DNA of 53,504 bases, taken from a virus. Of the stretch, positions 15,976 to 25,939 are shown one piece after another. The DNA lies in the IMG/VR virus record IMGVR_UViG_3300042460_002234, positions 1 to 53,504 of that record; one strand, written 5' to 3'. A program made the translations under genes and the position numbers. The notes under the pieces were generated by a model, which saw only the letters and a list, made by a program, of their open reading frames with translations, was not told the DNA's origin and made no database searches. Positions within the stretch are counted from its first letter, which is position 1, and each line of letters opens with the position of its first letter.

Positions 15976-18900
15976 GTGGGCTTCGGGCCGCCCGGCGGGT
16001 CCAGCGTCCCGTTCAATTTCACCGGCAGCGCCTATACGCCGCCGGCATCGGGGTCCATCGACCTCGATTTCACCGACGCGACCACGCAATACGTCTCGCC
16101 GCAGGGCTTGGACGGTAGCCTGTTCGGTGGCTCCAGCGTCGTAAATCAGGACCAGGGCGCGCTGCCAAGCGGGATTTCCGCGGGCGGCATCGGCGCTGCA
16201 ACCGTCACGTTCCGCAACCGCACGATCCAGACCGAAGGCTTCGATTCGTATCGGCACGGGCCATATCGAGTTGTTGACCAGTCGCTTCGCTTCCTGACGG
16301 CAAGTGGATTAAGCGCTGGCGCGATGGGTGAACCGCGCTCGGTGTACATCTCGTTCTACCGTCAACCGGCGGGCAACGCGATCTACTTCAACTTCGCGGG
16401 CGACCCCTACACTCCGGCGACCGGCAACGCGATCTACGGCGACTTCGTATCCACGAGCAGCTTCCGAGCGCTGTTTGTATCCGGCATCGCCCCGTCGGGC
16501 ATTGGCACGCCGCGCGCTGATCTTCAGCTCACGACGCTCGGCATCAACTCGGCCGCCTTCGGCACGGCCACGGTCGCCCGTCCGTCGCAGACGATCACCG
16601 TCAATGGCTTTGCCGCTGGTGCTTTCGGCTCGCACACTGTTGCCGTCGCCGCAGCGATCATCGCGCCGACCAGCCTTGCTGCGGGTGCATTCGGCGCGGC
16701 GACGTTTCGCAACGAGTATGAAGTGCTCCTGCCGGGCGGCATTGCGCCGCCGGTGCAGAACTCCGACGCGCAAATCCCGCCGGGCCGGCGGGTGTGGAAG
16801 GCGCCGCATATCCCGGGCACCGCTGATGACGCACGCGCCCAGGCGTTCCTCATCAACACCTTCCGCGACAACGGAGACATCTGGAACCACATCTACGGAC
16901 CGTCGGAGCCGGCGCAGCTACTCAATGCCAACGGCGAGGACATCCACGAGCTGGGCTACGCGGGTGAGTTCGATTTTATCCACGGCCGCTCGCAGAACTT
17001 CATTCCCGCCATCGTCGCTGGGTCGTGGGTGCAGACCTCGACCTCCTTCACCACCTTGCAGGTGCGCAGGAGGAACGGCTACGAGATCATCGAAAACGAG
17101 ACCTTCGATGAAAGCTCGCCTGACGGTGAGTTCTATTTCAAGGACTTCACCGAGTTCGGCGGCCGCCTGTGGGCTATCCGCGGCGGCAGCGTCGGGTTCA
17201 CCTTCGAGCTGGTCTACTGGTCCGATGGTCCGCATGATGTTCTGCCGGCGAGCATCAGCTCGGGCTCCGAGATCGCGCGCACCGCTAGCCATGCATTCGT
17301 CGGGCCCAATGCCTTCGGCGACATCCTTCGCCTCACCGGCAATGAGGAGGAGGGCTTCGGCTATAGCACCGAGACCTATGTCGGCGGCACGCTGCGCGGC
17401 GACGGCGTGTCGCCGAAGGTCTGGTCGCTCGATGGCGAGACCATCCATGTTCTTGACGAGACGACCCTCGAGGAACTGGACACCCTGGAGGTGCCCGACG
17501 CTTCGGGCGAGATCGTTGACTTCGGCGTCATCAACGGCTGTGTGCTCGTGGTGCGAACCGTCACCGAGAGCAGCGGCTTCGGCACGACCGCATGGCTGCA
17601 TGACGGCACGAGCTGGGCTCAGGTGGATCTCGACGCGATGCTGCCGGATGGCCCCATCGCCGAGTTCCCGTACAGCGATCCACCGTTCTACTTCAACGGC
17701 CGCACCAGCACGATCGGCAATGCCCTGCCGTCCGGCGGCGGCTACTACAAGACGATCACCACGCGGTTCGGCTACTTCGGCGTAGGCCGCGACTCCTTCA
17801 TCTACCACCGCTCGCCCAGGAAGACGGGGACCAATTGGTCCGGCTGGTGGGATGAGATGCGGTTCCCGCGCGGCGCGCGTGTTCTCATCGACACCGAGGG
17901 GAATGTCTACCGGCCCAAGCCCGGCTACCGTCCCGAGGACTACATCTTCGGGCACCGGCTGATCGCCGATCGCCCGCCGGTCCGTCCGGCAGGTTTCGCC
18001 GCCACCCTGTTCGGCGGGACGCGCATCGAGCTGTTCAACCGTCCTCTGCCTGTCCCCGGCACGGTGATGACCCGCTTCGGGCAGCATCTCGTCGCCTGGA
18101 GGGTCAGGTACGTTCAGCCCCAGGGCTTCACGCGAGCCGTCTTCGGCTCGCCGTCGATTGCGATCATCCCGCGGCCGACCCTGTATCCGCAAGGCATCAT
18201 GCCGCCGGGTTTCGGCACTCCGCGGATCACGCCGCACACGATCTACGCGCCGAGCTTTAGCAGCTTCGCATTCGGCTTCGGCAACGGCGGCATCGACGTG
18301 CGCAGCGTGCGGTGGCCGCAGACCATCGTGCAGTTCGATGCGTACCTCGGGCCGAAGACCACCAGCAACACGCTGGTGGAGCTGCGCAACAGGACCATCG
18401 CGCCTGTCGGCTTCGGCGTGCCGCGGTTCGGCGCCGCCGAGCTGACCGAGACCAACTACACGCGGTCTCTGAACCCGTCCGGCATGCCTGCGGGGCCGTT
18501 CGGTGCCCATGAGCTGGTGTCTCTGCGGCGCCTCCTCGAGCCCTCGAGCATCGAGGCTGGATCGGTCAGCACCTACGCGACGATCTTCCGTGACGAGTTC
18601 GGCCTGCTCTACCCGTACCCGATCAATCCGTCGGCGGTGCAGGTTGCCAGCCCGATCGTTCGGCTTCAGCGCCGGTACATCCAGCCGTCGGGCTTCACCC
18701 AGGCGCAAATCAGCTCTGCCCTGTCCGTCACGCATCGTGCGCGCCGCCTGTTCGTGCAGGGCTTCGACGCCAGCTTGCACAGCAGCGCCTCGGATGTCTC
18801 GCACGACCTCCGCTATATCAGCGTGCCGACCATGGGGCCGCTGCTCGCCTTCGGCGGCCCGAGCGTCATGCATCGGACGCGCACGGTCATCACCGTGGGC

Positions 18901-21432
18901 AGCATCGCCACCCGCTTCGGTCTTGCCCTGCTGGGCTATGACCGGCCTGTCGTGCCGGCGGGCTTCGTGGCCACCGGGTTCGGCTTGGCGAACGTCCACG
19001 ACAACAGCCAGCGGGTGGATCTGCTGGGCAACGGCATCCACGGCGACTTCGGCATGCCGACCGTGGAGCTGTACAAGCGCTACCTCCAGCAGCTCATCAC
19101 CGTAGACCGCTCCTTCGTCAGCCCGGCGCTGAGGGTCTACAACCTGCGGCAGTACCTCGCGCCATACGCCGACACGCCGACGACCTGGGGGCCGTACTTC
19201 GGCAACTTCAACCTCGTCGAGAACCGCAACCGGACGGTGCGCCCGTCCGGCTGGCTCAGCCAGAAGGTGCCGAACGGCGCGCTCATCGAGAACAAGGCCC
19301 GCGCGCTGCTGGTCAGCGGCGCGGCCCTGGGCCGCTTCGGCTCGGGCTCGGTCACGCACCGCATCCGCTACCTCTATCCTGATGGCATCGAGGCGCCGCC
19401 GATCCTGCGCTGGCTGAACGTGCGCAACAACGCGCGCATCCTTGCCGCGGCCGGCGGCGCCGTTCACAGCCTCTTCGGCACGCCGGGCGTCCTCAACCGC
19501 AACCGCTTCCTGCCGCTGCCGAGCCTTGGCGTCACGTCCACCTTCGGCATGGGCATGGTGGCGTTCCGCATCCGCGAGATCACCTTCTACCAGGGCATCC
19601 CGGCGCCGGCGATGGGCGCGGCGCACATCTACAACCTGAAGCAGTACATCAGCCCGACCGGCTTTGACTGGCCCGACGAGACCGGCGCGCATCATCTCGA
19701 GATCCACCGGACCATCATCGCACCGCGCTTCACCGTGCAGACCCGCTACGGCGAGCCCATGGTCTACAACAAGACCCCGCAGCTCTTCCAGATGGGCCGC
19801 GTCGAGACTATGTGGGGCGGAACGAAGATCCGGCTGCAATACCGCTTCCTGCCCGCGCAGGGCTCGCGCACCGATCTGTACGGGCGCCCGGATGTTTCCT
19901 ATCGCACCAAGCGGACCTACCCCCTTGGCATTCTGAGCCTGCGGATCGGCCTCCAGCGCGTCGCGCTGGTGCAGCCGGATCTACCGTTCCCGCGCTCGAT
20001 CGAGCCCATGGGCTTCTCCATCGACGACGAGTTTCACCACGGCATCGGCAGCCTGACCATCCGCGGCAACTCGCTTTTCCCGCCGGGCATCGAGGTTGAC
20101 GGGTACGGCCGGCCGACGGTCTACCTGATCGGCATCCGGCCACCGTCGATCTCGCCTGACTTCTCGTCTCAGGTTGGCTTCCCGCTGGTGAACCCGTGGT
20201 TCTCGGTACGTCCGCCGGGCATCAACCCGATCATGCCCTCGCGGACGGACAACGGCACGAACTTCGGCGGCGGGCCGAACAAGCATCGGGTGGACCCGCA
20301 CATCATTTGGTGCCGGTTCGATACTCCCACGCAGGCTCAGGAAAATCATCCTGAGTCCCGGCTGTGGACCTACATGGATACCCGGTTCTTGCCCGCCGGC
20401 GATAGCGGCCGGCGCCCGATCTTCGGCGCCACGAAGATCGAGAACAAGAACCGCACGATCCGGCACATTCACGGCAGCAGCAGCTCGACGCCGGGCATCT
20501 TCACCCGGTATGGGCTTGCCACCGTGGCGCTGCGCTGCCAGTACGTCCGCCCGGCCGGCTTCAGGGCGTTCAAGCAGGGTATCCCCGAGCTGTTCGGCGG
20601 CACGCGGCTCTTCCAGTTCTACGGCTTCGACATGAGCCTGTTCGGCCTCCCGACCGTGGACTTCTATGTCGCGCCCGGCACGCCGCGCACCCTGCGACCG
20701 GCCGGTCTCCTATCCTACGTGACCGGCGCTCCGGTCATCCAGCTCAAGAACCGGACGCTGCGCCCCTCCGGGATTGCCCCGATCTCCGTTCCCCGGCCCA
20801 CCCGCATCGGGCCGCCGATCTATCCAGCGCCGGCAGGGATTGCTGCGGCCGTGTTCGGCACGGCCTGGGTGTCGCTGTACATCCGTACCGTATTCGCCGA
20901 GGGGCAGGATCAGGCGTTGGTCGGGTACAGCTTCGGGTCGTTCTTGCAGCGGATGCGCGTACGGCACCGGGACCGCTACACGGTCGGGGGGATCGTCTTT
21001 ACGCAGTTCGGCGCGGCCTCGGTGGTGTCGCGCGTCCAGGGCATCCGGCAGACCGACGAGATCCAGCGCGGCGGGGTCGGCATCCCCGCATGTTCTACGC
21101 GGAACATCATCGCCCTGGGCGGCCTGGGCTTGGATGCTGGTGCATTCGGCGACGTGGACCGCTGGGAGGCCGGCAAGCTCAAGCCGCACGGTGACAACCT
21201 CGCACGCTATGGGTTGCCTCGCACGAAGAGAGGTATCAATACCGTCGGGATCAACGGCGTGTTCGGTGCCCCGCGTGTTGCACGGCCCATCCGTCCCGAT
21301 GGGTTCGCCTCGCTGGTCACTGGCACGCCCGCGGCCCCGCTGGCGAACCCGCACGGCTGCGGCAGCACGGCACGAGCAATCGTGCCGCCGCCGCTTCCTA
21401 CCGCGGGATTCGGCTCACCGACCATTCAGTGA
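15976..21432 (+). CDS. Giant repeat-containing tail or fibre-like protein (1818 aa)
   Basis: Outside residues ~285-665 the protein is built of imperfect units near 23 residues long with a pattern like R-x-[IVL]-x-P-x-G-[FI]-x4-FG-x-P-x-[IV]. Two adjacent examples lie at 18103-18240. The units probably stack as beta-strands into a long fibre or sheath. Residues ~285-665 are a non-repetitive insertion rich in Trp/Gly/Asp that looks like a separate globular or propeller domain. The start is GTG 15976, one base after the previous stop. Receptor contact is a guess; no known fibre family is recognised. Confidence 0.82.
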   Translation: MGFGPPGGSSVPFNFTGSAYTPPASGSIDLDFTDATTQYVSPQGLDGSLFGGSSVVNQDQGALPSGISAGGIGAATVTFRNRTIQTEGFDSYRHGPYRVVDQSLRFLTASGLSAGAMGEPRSVYISFYRQPAGNAIYFNFAGDPYTPATGNAIYGDFVSTSSFRALFVSGIAPSGIGTPRADLQLTTLGINSAAFGTATVARPSQTITVNGFAAGAFGSHTVAVAAAIIAPTSLAAGAFGAATFRNEYEVLLPGGIAPPVQNSDAQIPPGRRVWKAPHIPGTADDARAQAFLINTFRDNGDIWNHIYGPSEPAQLLNANGEDIHELGYAGEFDFIHGRSQNFIPAIVAGSWVQTSTSFTTLQVRRRNGYEIIENETFDESSPDGEFYFKDFTEFGGRLWAIRGGSVGFTFELVYWSDGPHDVLPASISSGSEIARTASHAFVGPNAFGDILRLTGNEEEGFGYSTETYVGGTLRGDGVSPKVWSLDGETIHVLDETTLEELDTLEVPDASGEIVDFGVINGCVLVVRTVTESSGFGTTAWLHDGTSWAQVDLDAMLPDGPIAEFPYSDPPFYFNGRTSTIGNALPSGGGYYKTITTRFGYFGVGRDSFIYHRSPRKTGTNWSGWWDEMRFPRGARVLIDTEGNVYRPKPGYRPEDYIFGHRLIADRPPVRPAGFAATLFGGTRIELFNRPLPVPGTVMTRFGQHLVAWRVRYVQPQGFTRAVFGSPSIAIIPRPTLYPQGIMPPGFGTPRITPHTIYAPSFSSFAFGFGNGGIDVRSVRWPQTIVQFDAYLGPKTTSNTLVELRNRTIAPVGFGVPRFGAAELTETNYTRSLNPSGMPAGPFGAHELVSLRRLLEPSSIEAGSVSTYATIFRDEFGLLYPYPINPSAVQVASPIVRLQRRYIQPSGFTQAQISSALSVTHRARRLFVQGFDASLHSSASDVSHDLRYISVPTMGPLLAFGGPSVMHRTRTVITVGSIATRFGLALLGYDRPVVPAGFVATGFGLANVHDNSQRVDLLGNGIHGDFGMPTVELYKRYLQQLITVDRSFVSPALRVYNLRQYLAPYADTPTTWGPYFGNFNLVENRNRTVRPSGWLSQKVPNGALIENKARALLVSGAALGRFGSGSVTHRIRYLYPDGIEAPPILRWLNVRNNARILAAAGGAVHSLFGTPGVLNRNRFLPLPSLGVTSTFGMGMVAFRIREITFYQGIPAPAMGAAHIYNLKQYISPTGFDWPDETGAHHLEIHRTIIAPRFTVQTRYGEPMVYNKTPQLFQMGRVETMWGGTKIRLQYRFLPAQGSRTDLYGRPDVSYRTKRTYPLGILSLRIGLQRVALVQPDLPFPRSIEPMGFSIDDEFHHGIGSLTIRGNSLFPPGIEVDGYGRPTVYLIGIRPPSISPDFSSQVGFPLVNPWFSVRPPGINPIMPSRTDNGTNFGGGPNKHRVDPHIIWCRFDTPTQAQENHPESRLWTYMDTRFLPAGDSGRRPIFGATKIENKNRTIRHIHGSSSSTPGIFTRYGLATVALRCQYVRPAGFRAFKQGIPELFGGTRLFQFYGFDMSLFGLPTVDFYVAPGTPRTLRPAGLLSYVTGAPVIQLKNRTLRPSGIAPISVPRPTRIGPPIYPAPAGIAAAVFGTAWVSLYIRTVFAEGQDQALVGYSFGSFLQRMRVRHRDRYTVGGIVFTQFGAASVVSRVQGIRQTDEIQRGGVGIPACSTRNIIALGGLGLDAGAFGDVDRWEAGKLKPHGDNLARYGLPRTKRGINTVGINGVFGAPRVARPIRPDGFASLVTGTPAAPLANPHGCGSTARAIVPPPLPTAGFGSPTIQ

Positions 21433-21438
21433 ACGGAA

Positions 21439-22608
21439 ATGACTGACGCAGCGCTGCCGCCCTTCACGGTCGGCATCGACATGATCTCGGACGAAACGGC
21501 GCTGCCGCGCGGCGCCGTGCGCGATGCCGTGAATGTCGAGTTCGACGCTGATGGTCGCGCCCGTAGGCGCCCCGGGGCAGCCCTGATCGAAGACGGAAAC
21601 TTTCACAGCTTGTGGCGTGGCAAAGCTTTTGCTTTTTGCATCCGCGGGACCGAGCTTTGCCGAGTAGACAGCACGGGCGTCACGCCGCTGGCAACCATTC
21701 CGTCTTCGGCGCCGGTCTCGTATGCGGACCTTCTCGATGTCGTAGTGGCATCGAATGTCGGATGGATCGGAAAGGTTGATGCAAGCGGTTCTGTCTCCCC
21801 CCTGGGCGTCGAGGACGGCAGACTCGGCCCTGTTGAGGCTGTTGGCTTCGGTGGTTTGGCTGCTGGTCGCTACGGCGTCGCTGCATCCTTTCGGCGTGGT
21901 GATGTGGAGGGCGGCCTCTCCGACATCCGGTTCCTCGACGTTGGAGCCGGTGGCGGCATCAGCGTCAATCTCTCGCAGCCGCTTGACCCTGGCATTACCG
22001 CCATCCGACTCTACCGCACGACCACGGACGGGGATACGCTCTATCGGGCCGACGATGTTCCGGTCGGCCTCATGTCCTACGCCATCGGGGGCTCGCCCGT
22101 CGGGCGCGTCGCCGATAACCAATGGCTGCGGCAAATGCCGCCCGGCAACATCGTCCGTGCATGGCGTGGCCGATTGCTGGTGGCGCGAGGTCGCTCGGTT
22201 TTCATCTCTGAGCCGCTGCGCTACGGCTTGTACTCGCCTCGCCATGGCTTCGTACAAGAACCCCATCCCATCACCATGCTCGCGCCGGTGGACGGCGGGG
22301 TGTTCGTGGGTACGCGCGCTGGCGTCGTCTTTTACCAAGGAGCCCGCCCGGGCGACTGGACGCGCAGCGTTCTAGGCACGGCGCCGCCGGTTCCCGGTAG
22401 CGACGTTCTCATCCAGACCAATTTACTGAGTCCCAGGCTCCAGCTTGGGACGACGAGCGAGGCCGCCCTGTGGCTCTCGCCGAAGGGATTCGTCCTCGGT
22501 TTGCCCGATGGACAGCTCTTGCAGCCCCAAGTGGACCGCATCGAGCTTTCCGCGCAGCAAGGCCGCACGGCGATGCTCGGCCGACAGGCTGTTTCAGTTG
22601 TTCAATAG
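21439..22608 (+). CDS. Beta-propeller-like tail accessory protein (389 aa)
   Basis: The N-terminus (TVGIDMISDETALPRGAVRDAVNVEFDADGRARRRPGA) and the later repeated beta blades (MLAPVDGGVFVGTRAGVVFYQG) recall tail accessory or head-completion proteins of podoviruses such as the P22 gp10 group. Such proteins seal the head and carry the tail. The start is ATG 21439, six bases after the previous gene. The family call is from pattern only. Confidence 0.72.
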   Translation: MTDAALPPFTVGIDMISDETALPRGAVRDAVNVEFDADGRARRRPGAALIEDGNFHSLWRGKAFAFCIRGTELCRVDSTGVTPLATIPSSAPVSYADLLDVVVASNVGWIGKVDASGSVSPLGVEDGRLGPVEAVGFGGLAAGRYGVAASFRRGDVEGGLSDIRFLDVGAGGGISVNLSQPLDPGITAIRLYRTTTDGDTLYRADDVPVGLMSYAIGGSPVGRVADNQWLRQMPPGNIVRAWRGRLLVARGRSVFISEPLRYGLYSPRHGFVQEPHPITMLAPVDGGVFVGTRAGVVFYQGARPGDWTRSVLGTAPPVPGSDVLIQTNLLSPRLQLGTTSEAALWLSPKGFVLGLPDGQLLQPQVDRIELSAQQGRTAMLGRQAVSVVQ

Positions 22609-22618
22609 GAGATCTGCA

Positions 22619-23212
22619 ATGCGCAACAACATCAACAAGAGCGTCGCGGCGGCGGTTCGCAATGCCCTCGATCGCGGTGACTTCATCCTGGCCGATGACG
22701 GTCTCATCCTGCCGCGCGAGGGCATCCGTGCGCGCGGCACCTACTTCCACTCCGTCAACGGTGAAGACGAGCGGATCGACCACAACCTGATCCCCGACGC
22801 GGGCATCCTGTCGATCCTGAACGTCTACTTCGGTGCGACCGCCAAGATCAACGCCTTCTATCTGGCGCTGTTCTCGGGTGCCGTGAACCCGCCCGCCAAC
22901 CTGACGGCCGCGAACTTCGCCGCGACGATGACGGAGATCACCTCCAACACCGAGGGCTACTCGCAGGTCACGCGCCCGCAGTTCGTCTCGAGCCCGGCGT
23001 CGGCCGGCACCATCGGCAACCTGTCCAACAAGGCGCAGTTCAGCATCGTCTGCACGACCTCGATCACGGTCAACGGTGCTGCGATGCTGTCGGACAACAC
23101 GAAGGGCGGAACGGCCGGCGTGCTGCCGTCGTGCTCGCGCTTCGCCTCGGCGCGCACGCTGTTCAACGGCGACACCTTCGAGCTGGGCTACACCGTCACC
23201 CTCACGGGCTAA
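22619..23212 (+). CDS. Phage structural protein (197 aa)
   Basis: The N-terminal helix (RNNINKSVAAAVRNALDRGDFILADDGLILPREGI) is followed by a beta-rich Ser/Thr/Asn domain (AFYLALFSGAVNPPANLTAANFAATMTEITSNTEGY). This resembles phage minor structural proteins of unknown function. It starts at ATG 22619 after AGGAG and ends immediately before the GTG of the next gene, so the two are probably coupled. Confidence 0.76.
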   Translation: MRNNINKSVAAAVRNALDRGDFILADDGLILPREGIRARGTYFHSVNGEDERIDHNLIPDAGILSILNVYFGATAKINAFYLALFSGAVNPPANLTAANFAATMTEITSNTEGYSQVTRPQFVSSPASAGTIGNLSNKAQFSIVCTTSITVNGAAMLSDNTKGGTAGVLPSCSRFASARTLFNGDTFELGYTVTLTG

Positions 23213-25939
23213 GTGGAACTCCAGCATCACGGCATTGCGCGGATCTCCATCGAAGGCGACATTGAGGCTGGACGTGCCTACATCCCCAAGGCGCAGCAAC
23301 TTCTGGAGGGGCTGCTTAACCGGATGCGGTTGGGCGGCCTCTCCAGCGGCGCGATTGCGCAGCGGTTGGATGACAACGTTTACGCCTACGCCCGTGTCGC
23401 CGGCAGCATCAATGCCGTTCGGATCGTAGCCGGAGATCAGATCGAACGCCCTCGGGAAGAGAGGGTGGCCCTTGGCGCGCCCGATTTCGTCAGCGGCATC
23501 ATCACGGGCTCGACGATCGAAGAGAAGCAAGACCTCTTCACCAAGCGCACGATCAAGTATCTCAAGCGGTTCTACCCCACCCAGCAGACCGCAAAGACCC
23601 ACCGCGATCTGAAGCCGGATCAGCCCCAGGGCATCGAGCGGCTTGCCGTGGAGCCATACGACGGCTTCCCCGAACTCCAGACGCCCACCGGCTCGCCGCT
23701 GGTCTACAGCCAGTACACCCGGCTCCGGCCGACCATGTACTCCGGGAAGATGAAGCGCGTCGTGCAGGCCCTCATGGGCTTCGGCAAGCAGCTCCCGCGC
23801 GAGAGTCAGACCGGCCAGGACGAAAACCAGCCTATCCCCGACGGCGAGGGCGTCATCAACGTCACGCGCAGCCGGTCCATATACGCCAAGGTGTTCAGCG
23901 AGATGATGACGCCGGAGGAGCGGCTGCGGGAAAAGAAGCGCCAGCCCACCCGCTACGAGCGCGATGTGGCGAAGGACGGTCTACAGCTCCGCTACGACTA
24001 CCGCTTCATGCGAACGCACGGCATCTACACCGCCCCGGACGACACGCTCTGGCTGGTGGAGATCGGTATCAACCGCGGCGTGCTGGCCATGCCGCTACCG
24101 CTTCACCCGCTCACCGTGCGGCCGCCGGACCCGGAGGCAGGCGAGCAACCGGAGCCCTGGAAGTTCTACGAGGCCCTGGAAGAGCTGGAGATCGACACGG
24201 GCGACCCGAACAACCCGCTCATCGTGCGCGACGAGGACGGCCTGCGTGTGCTCGATGAATTCGGCGGCTTCCCGACGGGTGAGTCGTTCCCCGTTGACCG
24301 GAAGATACTGGACGCGATGATCCGCGCAGGCGAAGTGCTCGAGCTGCTGAAGGCCGAGGACATGCGCCCGTTCTACGAAAACAGCTACTACTCGAGCGCG
24401 ATGGGCTGGGCCTTTTCCGAGTCCGGGAAGGAGGCCCACAACACCGCCTACTACTTCGGCGACGACGACGTGCAGCGCGGGGTTCACTACGCGGCCAACT
24501 TCGACATCGGCGCGGTGATCGAGCTTGAGCCGGTGCCCGGCGCGGTGGCCGTCGCCGAGCGCGCGAAGGGCGCGGCGTCGGAGCTGGAAAACGGCGCGGA
24601 CCTCGCGCCGATCCTCGAGCGCAAGGCACTGCGCCTCTCCGAGACGCAGGTCAGAGACCTCTTGTACATCGAGAACCAGAAGGAGTTCGCCGAGACCCTG
24701 AACGCGATGAAGGTAGACCCCATCGCGGTTGGTAGTGCCAAGGTGAGCCTCCAGCGCGAAGGGCTGCTCATCAATCCAGGCAAGAGCCCACCGTACCAGA
24801 TCAAATTCCACGAGCCGCTGCTGGGATTCCTGCTTTCGCACGACTTCCTGCCTGGATTTGCGGGGCGCGACGTTCGCAAGCCCTGCGACACGGCCATGCA
24901 CGTGTTTTTCGCGGGCGAAGAGCTGAAGTGGGTTCGGTACTTCTTCGACCCTACGGAGAACGATCCCGGGGAGACGGTGGAGTCCGACTTCGAGGAGTGC
25001 ATGCTGGTCGGCAGTTGGACGCGCACGACCTCGAGCGGGACCCGCGCGATCGCCCGTGGCTTCTACACGGGCGACTACGACGACCGCGAAGAACTCGCAG
25101 GATCAGTCCGCACCGAGAAAGTGAAGTCCGAGGCGATGGGCATCACGAGTGTTTCCGTCGGCGACGACCCCTCGGACATCCGACGCAACTACATCATCCG
25201 CACGTACACGTTCAAGCGGAGGATGGAGATCACCCTGGAGAACGGCAATTTCATCTACACGGGCATTGCGGTGCCTGGATACACGCGCGAGGCGTACTAC
25301 ATGGCGCACATGCGCTACATGGAGAACTTCTTTAGGAATGTGAGCTACGGCTACACCTCGCAAGGCGACCCTCACAGCGCGGAGGGCTGGCGCTGCATTG
25401 TTTCAACCGCCGGCTTCGCCTTCTGGCCGGCCGATATGGAGGAGTGCGGGCCCGGTTGCGAGACGCGCGCCGGTGTTCCCGTGTCGCCCTACAACCCCCG
25501 CGTTGCCCGATTCATCAATTACGACCCCTTCCCGTGCAGTGACTACACCGACCGCGGGCCCTGGGTGTTCAAGTGCGACAACCTCGATGCCCTGGTCTAC
25601 AGCGTCCCCTTGCCGCCGCTGCCACCCACGGAAAACGAGACGGTCCCGCGCAAGGCCACGCTGACGGTCCGGCTGGTCACGGGCGGCGAACCGCTCAATC
25701 GCACGGTGCTGACGCGCAACTATGCCGATGCGAGCTGGGCGCTCCCGCTCTGGTTCGTCCCGAGCCCCGGCGAGTTTAACTTCGAGCAGTTCATCTTCAG
25801 CACCTTCAGTGCCCTTGGCGACAAGCCCAACGCAGTGTTCGACAAGGACATCAACGACACCGACGGCTCTATGCGTTACGGCTCGCCGACGTTCAATGAT
25901 ATGTACGGCACCAACACCTGCTACATCGGAGTGCTCTAA
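23213..25939 (+). CDS. Large structural protein of unknown family (908 aa)
   Basis: GTG 23213 abuts the preceding stop. The first ~250 residues describe extended segments with YSQYTRLRPTMYSGKMKRVVQALMGFGKQ. The middle has acidic and aromatic-rich regions, and the C-terminus has Cys-rich and Tyr/Phe-rich stretches (EECGPGCETRAG). It has no clear enzymatic motif. The size and place among tail genes suggest a tail-hub, nozzle or internal protein. I do not recognise a family. Confidence 0.7.
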   Translation: MELQHHGIARISIEGDIEAGRAYIPKAQQLLEGLLNRMRLGGLSSGAIAQRLDDNVYAYARVAGSINAVRIVAGDQIERPREERVALGAPDFVSGIITGSTIEEKQDLFTKRTIKYLKRFYPTQQTAKTHRDLKPDQPQGIERLAVEPYDGFPELQTPTGSPLVYSQYTRLRPTMYSGKMKRVVQALMGFGKQLPRESQTGQDENQPIPDGEGVINVTRSRSIYAKVFSEMMTPEERLREKKRQPTRYERDVAKDGLQLRYDYRFMRTHGIYTAPDDTLWLVEIGINRGVLAMPLPLHPLTVRPPDPEAGEQPEPWKFYEALEELEIDTGDPNNPLIVRDEDGLRVLDEFGGFPTGESFPVDRKILDAMIRAGEVLELLKAEDMRPFYENSYYSSAMGWAFSESGKEAHNTAYYFGDDDVQRGVHYAANFDIGAVIELEPVPGAVAVAERAKGAASELENGADLAPILERKALRLSETQVRDLLYIENQKEFAETLNAMKVDPIAVGSAKVSLQREGLLINPGKSPPYQIKFHEPLLGFLLSHDFLPGFAGRDVRKPCDTAMHVFFAGEELKWVRYFFDPTENDPGETVESDFEECMLVGSWTRTTSSGTRAIARGFYTGDYDDREELAGSVRTEKVKSEAMGITSVSVGDDPSDIRRNYIIRTYTFKRRMEITLENGNFIYTGIAVPGYTREAYYMAHMRYMENFFRNVSYGYTSQGDPHSAEGWRCIVSTAGFAFWPADMEECGPGCETRAGVPVSPYNPRVARFINYDPFPCSDYTDRGPWVFKCDNLDALVYSVPLPPLPPTENETVPRKATLTVRLVTGGEPLNRTVLTRNYADASWALPLWFVPSPGEFNFEQFIFSTFSALGDKPNAVFDKDINDTDGSMRYGSPTFNDMYGTNTCYIGVL

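Noticed and set aside
16918-19839. 973-codon minus-strand open frame
   Set aside because: It is antisense to the long tail repeat gene and reads as low-quality Arg/Ala/Asp sequence with no domains. GC-rich DNA leaves such frames open by chance.
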